DNA from: a virus
Virus record (IMG/VR): IMGVR_UViG_3300049212_000048
Span: 1 to 27,629 of that record
Reading direction: 5' to 3' (one strand)
Length of the DNA: 27,629 nucleotides
Shown here: positions 22,731 through 27,629 of the stretch, piece after piece
How the letters are laid out: each line of letters starts with the position of its first letter
Numbering within the stretch: position 1 is the stretch's first letter
Translations under genes and position numbers: made by a program
The notes under the pieces: generated by a model
Database searches by the model: none
Seen by the model: the letters and a program-made list of their open reading frames with translations, nothing else
What the model was told of the DNA's origin: nothing

Positions 22731-22942
22731 ACAAGGTCAACGACATCATCGACGCCCTGCAGCTCACACTGGACATCACCAACACGACGCTCGCCGAGCC
22801 GACGGTGGCGTGGCTGCTCGGCGAGCTCCAGAAGGAGAAGCCCGCCTACGTGCTGCACGCACTGGAGCGGTGCCGCCGAGAGGTACGCGGGCCGCTGTCC
22901 GCCAAGGACATCTTTGACCGCATCCCGAGGTTGGCGCTGTGA
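22727..22942 (+). CDS. Small replication-module protein, 71 aa
   Basis: ATG 22727 overlaps the initiator stop. The product is all-helical: VNDIIDALQLTLDI, VAWLLGELQKEKPAYVLHAL, ERCRREVRGPLSAKDIFDRI. The phrase L-x-R-C-(R/Q)-x-E-(V/L)-R-G-x-L-(S/T)-x-x-D-I-x-x-R-I is familiar from short phage proteins next to replication genes and may be a helicase-loader-like or primase accessory domain. Function is not known. It ends in the GTGA overlap of the primase-helicase. Confidence 0.6.
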   Translation: MNKVNDIIDALQLTLDITNTTLAEPTVAWLLGELQKEKPAYVLHALERCRREVRGPLSAKDIFDRIPRLAL

Positions 22943-24672
22943 ACGACTACAAGCAGTTCGGCATCGACCTGGGCGGGAAGTCCGGCGAGGAGGTCGCGAC
23001 GACCTGCCCGAAGTGCTCGCCGTCCCGGAAGAACAAGACGGCCAGGTGCCTCAGCGTCAACACGGTCAAGGGTGTGTGGATGTGCCATCACTGTGACTGG
23101 CGCGGCACGTTGAAGTCCGGCGAAGAGCAGACCGGGCGGAAGTTGTACGTCCGGCCGACCAAGCCGAAGGCGGTGCCGTCCACTTCACTGAGTGAGGAGT
23201 TTAAGCGGCGACATTTGAGCTGGCCACTCGCGGCGAAGGAGGGCGTGACCTGCGTCTCGGCCTACATGCCGCAGTGTGAGGAGCATGTGGAGTGCGTCGC
23301 GTTTCCGTACACCAAGCAGGGCGAGCTGGTGAACATCAAGTTCCGAGCGCTACAGGAGAAAGCCTTCCGTCAGATTGCCGGGGCCGAAAAGGTTCTCTAC
23401 CGGCAGGACCGGATAGGCCGTGACCGCGTCGTCATCGTCGAGGGGGAATGGGACGCGCTGTCGTGCGTTGAGGCGGGCATTGACTCGGTCGTGAGCGTCC
23501 CGGACGGCGCGCCAGCGCCGACAGCCAAGAACTACACGGCGAAGTTCACGTTCCTGGACCAAGATCCAGATCCGTTCGCCGACGTGGAAGAGATCGTCTT
23601 GGCGGTGGACAACGACGAGCCGGGGCAGGTACTCCAGAAAGAACTGGCGCGCCGCCTCGGGGTGGACCGCTGCCGGTTCGTTGTGTGGCCGTCCGGCTGC
23701 AAAGACGCCAATGACGTACTGAAGTACCACGGCAAGGCGGCGCTCGTGGAGTGCCTGCGGCAGACGAAGCAATTCCCAGTACGGGACGTAGTCCAAGTCG
23801 GCGACATCGCTGAAGGCATCGCGGCCCGGTTCGCGCAAGCGCCGGCGCGTGGCCTTTCAACCGGATGGGATGCCGTCAACGAATACTATACGGTCGAGCC
23901 CGGTCAACTGACCGTTATTACCGGTATTCCATCGTCCGGGAAATCGGAATGGCTGGATGCACTTACGCTGAACCTGGGACTCCTGCACAGCTGGCGGTTC
24001 GCGGTCTGCTCGCCGGAGAACGCGCCGGTCGAGCTGCACTGCGCCAAGCTGATTGAGAAGTACGTTGGGCGTCCGTACTGGCCGGGCAAGCAGGATCGCA
24101 TGTCACTGACCAACTTAAACGACGGCATCCAGTGGCTTCACGACCACATGGTCTTCATCATGTCGGAGGACGCGCTCTCAATCCAGGGCGTGATCGACCG
24201 CGCCACTTCGCTCGTGCGGCGGCACGGCATCCAGGGCCTCATCCTGGACCCGTTCAACGAGTTCGACCACACCCGTGAGCGCGGCATGACTGACACGGAG
24301 TACGTAGGCCATATCCTCGGCTACCTGAAGCGGTGGGCCAGGAAGTACCAGGTCCACGTCTGGTTGGTGGCACACCCGCAGAAGCTCTACCGGCGCGAGG
24401 ACGGGACGTACCCGATCCCGACGCCGTACGACATTTCCGGCTCCAGCCACTTCCGGAACAAGGCGGACAACTGCATCACGGTGTGGCGGGACATGGACCA
24501 CCCGGACACGCCGGTCCAGATCCACGTCCAGAAGGTGAGGTTCAAGCATATCGGCAAGGTCGGCATGGCCGAGCTGGCCTGGGACGAGTTGACCGGGCGC
24601 TACGGCGAGCCGGTCATTGTCACCGACACGAATCCGCTCGCGCGCGGCGCGTACCGGGAAGGCGTTGACTGA
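22939..24672 (+). CDS. Primase-helicase (T7 gp4 / Twinkle-like)
   Basis: 577 residues from GTG 22939 (GTGA overlap). A zinc ribbon at the N-terminus (Cys23/Cys26 and Cys49/Cys52, in TTCPKCS and WMCHHCDW) recognises the primer start. The TOPRIM core is seen at VVIVEGEWDALS (Glu168) and VLAVDNDEPGQ, where Asp residues bind Mg. The helicase half starts near residue 310 (RGLSTGWDAVNEYY) with Walker A GIPSSGKS at 329-336, a Walker-B-like GLILDPFNEF, and VWLVAHPQKL as the RecA/DnaB motif 3-like histidine. It unwinds DNA at the fork and lays down primers. No DNA polymerase gene is in the window. Confidence 0.92.
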   Translation: MNDYKQFGIDLGGKSGEEVATTCPKCSPSRKNKTARCLSVNTVKGVWMCHHCDWRGTLKSGEEQTGRKLYVRPTKPKAVPSTSLSEEFKRRHLSWPLAAKEGVTCVSAYMPQCEEHVECVAFPYTKQGELVNIKFRALQEKAFRQIAGAEKVLYRQDRIGRDRVVIVEGEWDALSCVEAGIDSVVSVPDGAPAPTAKNYTAKFTFLDQDPDPFADVEEIVLAVDNDEPGQVLQKELARRLGVDRCRFVVWPSGCKDANDVLKYHGKAALVECLRQTKQFPVRDVVQVGDIAEGIAARFAQAPARGLSTGWDAVNEYYTVEPGQLTVITGIPSSGKSEWLDALTLNLGLLHSWRFAVCSPENAPVELHCAKLIEKYVGRPYWPGKQDRMSLTNLNDGIQWLHDHMVFIMSEDALSIQGVIDRATSLVRRHGIQGLILDPFNEFDHTRERGMTDTEYVGHILGYLKRWARKYQVHVWLVAHPQKLYRREDGTYPIPTPYDISGSSHFRNKADNCITVWRDMDHPDTPVQIHVQKVRFKHIGKVGMAELAWDELTGRYGEPVIVTDTNPLARGAYREGVD

Positions 24673-24688
24673 ATGTCGCATTTCTTGA

Positions 24689-24751
24689 AATCGCTAGGCG
24701 ATTCACCATCGAGTGGGTATAGTGAACAATATCGGCGTTCATGGTGAACGC
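24689..24751. promoter_or_regulatory. Two dyads upstream of the winged-helix gene
   Basis: AATCGC-TAG-GCGATT (24689-24703) and GCGTTCA-TGG-TGAACGC (24735-24751) are both perfect inverted repeats with three-base centres. A TATAGT at 24718-24723 sits between them, and TGAAC half-sites recur. The layout is that of an operator pair flanking a promoter, perhaps bound by the product of the next gene. Confidence 0.45.
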
Positions 24752-24776
24752 ATGAAACTCTAACCAAGGGGGATTT

Positions 24777-25058
24777 ATGCCGTCAGTACCGAAACCGTCA
24801 CAAGAAAAGAAAGCCAAGAGTCCGAAGGCCAAGAAGGAGAAGGTTGTTCGTCCGAAAAAGGAGCGGGCGGAGAAAGCTGACAAGGCTGCTGAGCGGAAGA
24901 GCCACTACGCCGAGATTAAGGCGCTGGCCGAGACTGCTGGCAGCCTGACGCCGGACGAGGTTCGCAAGGAGTGCGAGCAGCGCGGCCTCACGAAGAAGAC
25001 GGCGGGAAACTACGTCTGCTACCTGAACCGGGACGGCCTGGTCAAGAAGGCGGCGTAA
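24777..25058 (+). CDS. Lys/Ala-rich winged-helix DNA-binding protein, 93 aa
   Basis: ATG 24777 follows AAGGGGGA. The first 40 residues are almost entirely Lys, Ala, Pro, Glu (KSPKAKKEKVVRPKKERAEK), like a histone H1 or AlgP-type tail. The C-terminal 45 residues form a compact helix-turn-helix (SLTPDEVRKECEQRGLTKKT, then AGNYVCYLNRDGLVKKA), of the winged-helix plan with recognition helix near TKKTAGNYVCYL. It probably binds DNA, either as a transcription regulator or as a nucleoid-like packing protein. It is followed closely by the methyltransferase gene (3 bases apart). Confidence 0.6.
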   Translation: MPSVPKPSQEKKAKSPKAKKEKVVRPKKERAEKADKAAERKSHYAEIKALAETAGSLTPDEVRKECEQRGLTKKTAGNYVCYLNRDGLVKKAA

Positions 25059-25061
25059 GTA

Positions 25062-26432
25062 ATGGGGTTGACCGTGGGCGGACTGTTCAGCGGCGTCGGC
25101 GGACTGGAGCTCGGCTTGGAATGGGCGGGCATGCAGCCGCGCTGGCAGGTCGAGATCGAGGAGTACGCGTTATCTATTCTCAGTCGGAGGTGGCCTGATG
25201 TCAGAAGACTTGGAGACATTACGAAAGTCGATTGGCGAGACGTTGAGCGAGTTGATGTCGTGTGTGGAGGATTTCCGTGCCAGGATATTAGCACGGCTGG
25301 AAAGCGCGCCGGCCTCCTCTCGGGCGGACGGTCCGGCCTGTGGCGGGAGTTCGCCCGCTGCATCGACACGGTCCGCCCGCGCTACGCTGTCATCGAGAAC
25401 GTCGCCGGCCTCCTCTCCGGATTCGACGACATGCTCACCTGTTCCGCCTGCGGCGCCGTCGGCCGAGACTTCATCGCCGACGACGGAGACATCCTCTCCG
25501 TCGTCGACGCCGACCACGGCAACTCCAGGGAGTACCTGGAGGCCGTCGCCGTGGCCGAACGCAACGGAGCGGAGCGGCCGCCGCGGCGGTCCATCCAGCG
25601 CGCCAGGATCGGCGCCGTTTGCGTTTCTTGCGGCGGGCGCGTGGGTGATTCCTCAAGCGAGCCTGTGCGGCAGAGCTGGATGGGACGAGTACTCGGAGAC
25701 CTGGCCGCTCTCGGGTACGATGCGGAGTGGGAGTGCCTACCGGCGGCGGCCTTTGGCGCCCCGCACCTCCGCTACCGGACCTTCATTGTGGCCTACGCCG
25801 AACGCGTACGAGGAGTGCGGAGAGCGCTACTCGGAGGAGACGATGAAGCAGCACATGGCGGAAGGGGGGCAGGTTCATCTTGGACAGATGGTCAAGCACA
25901 GCCTGAAGCCGGAGACCTTCCCGACGCCGATGGCGAGCGGGGCGGGGACGAGCCCGGAGACGCTGGAAATGGTCCTGGCGGGCGAGTCGCAGATGACGCT
26001 GGACCGGTACGTGAAGCTGTGGCCGACGCCGTCCGTGCTGGACAAGGACTTCGCCGAAGGAAAAGAGCCGGCCGAGCGGCGGATGGCGAAGGGCAAGCAA
26101 ATCATGCTGGCGCACGCGGTGAACCTGCCGAGGCTGTGGCCGATACCGAAGGCGAGCGAAGCAAATCTAGGAATCCGAGGTCCGAATTGTCACGGCGGAC
26201 CAGCGTTGACGGAGGCGATCCTCCTGGAGGCGGAAGGCAAGTCCTCCGACGAGCGCCTGTTGAGCGATGGTCCTTCTGGGCAGCTGAACCCGACGTGGGT
26301 CGAGTGGCTGATGGGATTCCCGCCAGGGTGGACCGACTGCGGTGCCTCGGTAACGCCGTCGTCCCACAGGTGGCCCATTGGATCGGACGGTGCATCGTCG
26401 ACCACGCCGGAGACGTTCGCGACGCCGACTGA
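25062..26432 (+). CDS. Cytosine-5 DNA methyltransferase (Dcm-type) with zinc-ribbon insertion
   Basis: 456 residues from ATG 25062. Motif I is GGLFSGVGGLELGLEWAG (7-23); motif IV GGFPCQDIS holds catalytic Cys73; motif VI is E112-N-V; motif VIII is R237-Y-R239 in APHLRYRTFIVAY; motif X is GNAVVPQ (430-436). It transfers methyl from S-adenosylmethionine to cytosine C5. Between VI and VIII two CxxC pairs (127/130, 187/190) suggest a zinc ribbon. Residues 245-410, the usual recognition-domain place, are Gly/Ala/Arg/Asp-rich and low in complexity, with repeated A-D-A/A-D-T words. Over this part the frame has weak third-position GC (43 of 92 codons at 25891-26166), unlike the overlapping frame. Specificity cannot be told; activity is likely but not certain. 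Confidence 0.8.
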   Translation: MGLTVGGLFSGVGGLELGLEWAGMQPRWQVEIEEYALSILSRRWPDVRRLGDITKVDWRDVERVDVVCGGFPCQDISTAGKRAGLLSGGRSGLWREFARCIDTVRPRYAVIENVAGLLSGFDDMLTCSACGAVGRDFIADDGDILSVVDADHGNSREYLEAVAVAERNGAERPPRRSIQRARIGAVCVSCGGRVGDSSSEPVRQSWMGRVLGDLAALGYDAEWECLPAAAFGAPHLRYRTFIVAYAERVRGVRRALLGGDDEAAHGGRGAGSSWTDGQAQPEAGDLPDADGERGGDEPGDAGNGPGGRVADDAGPVREAVADAVRAGQGLRRRKRAGRAADGEGQANHAGARGEPAEAVADTEGERSKSRNPRSELSRRTSVDGGDPPGGGRQVLRRAPVERWSFWAAEPDVGRVADGIPARVDRLRCLGNAVVPQVAHWIGRCIVDHAGDVRDAD

Positions 26433-26736
26433 CGCGAAGGCGAGCGAGGAGGACGGCTTCAGCCCGCTCGGGCGGCAAGTCGTGCGCGGCAACCCGAAGC
26501 GGAAGGCGTGGCCGACTCCTCGCGCGGGTGACGCGGGCGGACAAAGCCTCAATGCGACGATAGTGCGGATCAAGGGCGGCGGCGACGTGATGCTGAGCAG
26601 CCTGGTGAAATGGGGTGAGCGTGGGCAACTTGACGGCATCGCGAAGGAGTCGGTTGATGGCGAAGATCCAGGGGGACTCTTTGCGGCCGGAGCGGCGGCT
26701 GAGGAGGGCGCTCCGGATGCTGGGCGTGCCGTTTAG
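25198..26736 (+). CDS. Overlapping WPTP-repeat protein, read in a second frame through the methyltransferase gene
   Basis: 512 codons from ATG 25198, which has GGAGGT at 25186-25191 at ideal distance. The start MSEDLETLRKSIGETLSELM and CVEDFRARI looks natural; a Ser/Ala/Pro/Thr-rich part follows (about 40-150), then WDEYSETWPLSGTMRSGSAY. Six (W/F)-x-x-P units stand at residues 198, 241, 275, 314, 407 and 438, and LNPTWVEWLMGFPPGWTDC at 363-381. I know E-D-F-R-A-R ... W-P-T-P ... L-N-P-x-W-V-E-W-L-M-G proteins from phage genomes, and similar segments at the ends of some phage methylases. G/C fills the third position in 83 of 92 codons at 25891-26166. The frame continues 304 bases past the methylase stop and overlaps vsr by 122. 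Function unknown; a partner or recognition subunit of the methylase is possible. Confidence 0.6.
   Translation: MSEDLETLRKSIGETLSELMSCVEDFRARILARLESAPASSRADGPACGGSSPAASTRSARATLSSRTSPASSPDSTTCSPVPPAAPSAETSSPTTETSSPSSTPTTATPGSTWRPSPWPNATERSGRRGGPSSAPGSAPFAFLAAGAWVIPQASLCGRAGWDEYSETWPLSGTMRSGSAYRRRPLAPRTSATGPSLWPTPNAYEECGERYSEETMKQHMAEGGQVHLGQMVKHSLKPETFPTPMASGAGTSPETLEMVLAGESQMTLDRYVKLWPTPSVLDKDFAEGKEPAERRMAKGKQIMLAHAVNLPRLWPIPKASEANLGIRGPNCHGGPALTEAILLEAEGKSSDERLLSDGPSGQLNPTWVEWLMGFPPGWTDCGASVTPSSHRWPIGSDGASSTTPETFATPTDAKASEEDGFSPLGRQVVRGNPKRKAWPTPRAGDAGGQSLNATIVRIKGGGDVMLSSLVKWGERGQLDGIAKESVDGEDPGGLFAAGAAAEEGAPDAGRAV
25789..26520 (+). repeat. Interspersed DNA word TGGCCGACGCCG read in two frames
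   Basis: Copies or near copies start at 25789, 25918, 26020, 26137, 26416 and 26509. In the methylase frame the word gives Val-Ala-Asp-Ala-like peptides, in the other Trp-Pro-Thr-Pro. Spacing is irregular (about 90-280 bases), so it is neither a tandem array nor a CRISPR. Confidence 0.75.
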
Positions 26737-26983
26737 GGCCAACGCGAAGGACCTGCCCGGCACGCCGGACGCGGTGCTCAGGCGGCATCCTGTCGCGATC
26801 TTCGTGGACGGCTGCTTCTGGCACGGCTGCCCGCAGCACTACCGCGAGCCGAAGACGAGGACGGAGTTCTGGGCCGTCAAGATCGCAGCCAACCGGCGAC
26901 GGGACCGGCGCGCCGATCGTCGCCTGCGGCGGCTCGGCTACGCGGTCGTCAGGATCTGGGAGCACGATGTCACCGGAAAGTAG
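26615..26983 (+). CDS. vsr: Vsr-type very-short-patch repair endonuclease
   Basis: 122 residues from GTG 26615; ATG 26657 would cut off the conserved RSRLMAKIQG that aligns with the R-S-x-x-M-x-x-I start of Vsr proteins, so I keep the longer form. LPGTPDAVL carries the catalytic Asp (Asp52), FVDGCFWHGCP the second metal and His site (His70 with Cys67 and Cys72 near the structural zinc), and RTEFWAVKIAANRRRDRRAD plus LGYAVVRIWEHDV complete the family. Length is usual. Vsr nicks next to the T of a T:G mismatch that arises when 5-methylcytosine is deaminated, so it normally accompanies a Dcm-type methylase, as here. It starts inside the preceding frame and overlaps the next gene. Confidence 0.88.
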   Translation: MSVGNLTASRRSRLMAKIQGDSLRPERRLRRALRMLGVPFRANAKDLPGTPDAVLRRHPVAIFVDGCFWHGCPQHYREPKTRTEFWAVKIAANRRRDRRADRRLRRLGYAVVRIWEHDVTGK

Positions 26984-27500
26984 GCGGCTCGTCAACGGCG
27001 TCAAGGCCAGGATGGACGGCCAGGGCGACGACTTCGCGATGACGCATCGGAGCATGCAGCGCGACCTGTACTTCACGGACGTGGACGCCTGCATTGAATT
27101 GTGGGGCGAGCTGGACATTGACGGGGAGGACCAGCACTTCTTCGAGTACTGCATCGCGGAGCGCGGCCGGCTGGTCGAGACGGCGGTCGTCGCGTGGTTC
27201 GACCGGAAGAGGCCGCGGGCGGACAAGTGCCTGGCGGACGAGGCGATGATGCGCTCGCGGCACCGGTTCATGGGGCTGTGCCGCGACCTGGGCCAAGTCT
27301 ACCCGGTTCGGCCGCGCTTCTTCTGGGTCTGCGGGTCGAGCGGGCCGTGGGACGTGCTGGAGTGGGACGTGATGACGGGGCGGCACAAGCCGATGTTGTA
27401 TGTGCACCATGACAACATTGGGAGAATCTGGCGGGAGAGCCTGGAGATCTTCAAGGACCGTGACGCCATGCTGAAATGGCTGAGAGGGGGGAAGCTATGA
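26967..27500 (+). CDS. Uncharacterised phage protein, 177 aa
   Basis: I take ATG 26967 (GGGAG four bases upstream, 17-base overlap with vsr); ATG 27012, 27039 and 27054 are alternatives. The recognisable part begins RDLYFTDVDACIELWGE, followed by HFFEYCIAERGRLVE and a helical block, then PRFFWVCGSSGPWDVLEWDV. A D-(V/I)-D followed by F-(F/L)-E-Y and a later P-F-F-x-V strand recalls PD-(D/E)XK-like nucleases, but the Lys expected after Glu is Cys here, so catalytic activity is doubtful. It may be part of the DNA-modification group by position; I do not recognise a named family. Confidence 0.5.
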   Translation: MSPESRRLVNGVKARMDGQGDDFAMTHRSMQRDLYFTDVDACIELWGELDIDGEDQHFFEYCIAERGRLVETAVVAWFDRKRPRADKCLADEAMMRSRHRFMGLCRDLGQVYPVRPRFFWVCGSSGPWDVLEWDVMTGRHKPMLYVHHDNIGRIWRESLEIFKDRDAMLKWLRGGKL

Positions 27501-27629
27501 TTGTTCGGGACATGATGCGGCGGCAGACCTCGCTGCTGGACGGGCCGGTCAAGCGGACGCACCACGCGGCCGCGTTCAACCCGGAGGCCACGCGGCTGCG
27601 GCAGGTCCACGACGCGCTGGAGAAGGCGC
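27497..27629 (+). CDS. Start of an unknown gene (3' truncated)
   Basis: ATG 27497 overlaps the previous TGA and has GAGAGGGGGGAAG upstream. The 44 visible residues begin MIVRDMMRRQTSLLDGPVKR and go on with FNPEATRLRQVHDAL. They are basic and helical. The frame is still open at the window edge, so size and function cannot be judged. Confidence 0.5.
   Translation, partial: MIVRDMMRRQTSLLDGPVKRTHHAAAFNPEATRLRQVHDALEKA

Noticed and set aside
24673-24747. 24-codon frame starting right after the primase-helicase stop
   Set aside because: Too short to judge, runs through both dyads and has no family-like sequence.
25789-26520. Repeated words considered as a CRISPR or tandem array
   Set aside because: Units are about 12 bases at uneven distances and sit inside coding frames; no repeat-spacer pattern.
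1-27629. Integrase, att site, repressor, tRNA or rRNA genes
   Set aside because: None found by reading; no cloverleaf-like sequence or recombinase motif was seen, though genes outside the window cannot be excluded.

Overview
The window looks like the middle of a tailed double-stranded DNA phage genome (siphovirus-like: tape measure, tail tube and tip genes, no contractile sheath). It could equally be a prophage, but no integrase, repressor or att site is visible. Every supported gene lies on the + strand, genes commonly overlap by 1-17 bases, and the DNA is GC-rich with strongly G/C third codon positions. An Rz/Rz1-type spanin pair with a lipoprotein signal points to a Gram-negative (diderm) host. 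A recurring tiny zinc-ribbon layout (C-x2-C-x-GLM) reminds me of small proteins common in Nitrospira-like genomes; that is memory only and weak.

Layout. 1-3164: end of a virion protein, a small protein, a putative Rossmann/MptE-like protein, then the head-to-tail joining genes. 3177-8089: tail tube protein, the G/T-type assembly chaperone pair (with a recent 54-bp tandem duplication), tape measure and tail hub. 8090-14569: four large receptor-region genes, the last three starting with signal peptides; the largest combines a beta-helix with a LamG-like domain. 14579-16277: lysis cassette (T4-type lysozyme, two small one-TM proteins, i-spanin with the o-spanin embedded in another frame). 16329-18835: about ten tiny proteins, many of them zinc ribbons, behind a tandem promoter. 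18902-21761: recombination module (coiled-coil protein, PD-(D/E)XK nuclease, annealing-type protein). 21762-22016: intrinsic terminator and a candidate structured RNA. 22017-24672: replication module (DUF1376-type initiator with iteron-like repeats inside the gene, small protein, primase-helicase). 24777-27629: winged-helix protein, cytosine-5 DNA methyltransferase, an overlapping second reading frame, Vsr-type endonuclease and two uncharacterised genes.

How they work together: late genes build the particle and lyse a two-membrane host. The early part recombines, replicates from a lambda-like origin inside the initiator gene, and methylates DNA, with Vsr repairing the T:G mismatches left by deaminated 5-methylcytosine. 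No restriction enzyme is visible, so the methylase probably protects the phage or regulates.

The most unusual signal is at 25062-26736. A methyltransferase with motifs I, IV, VI, VIII and X in one frame is overlapped by a 512-codon same-strand frame with its own Shine-Dalgarno. That second frame carries the codon-position signature over much of the shared DNA and runs 304 bases past the methyltransferase stop. A repeated DNA word reads Val-Ala-Asp-Ala in one frame and Trp-Pro-Thr-Pro in the other.
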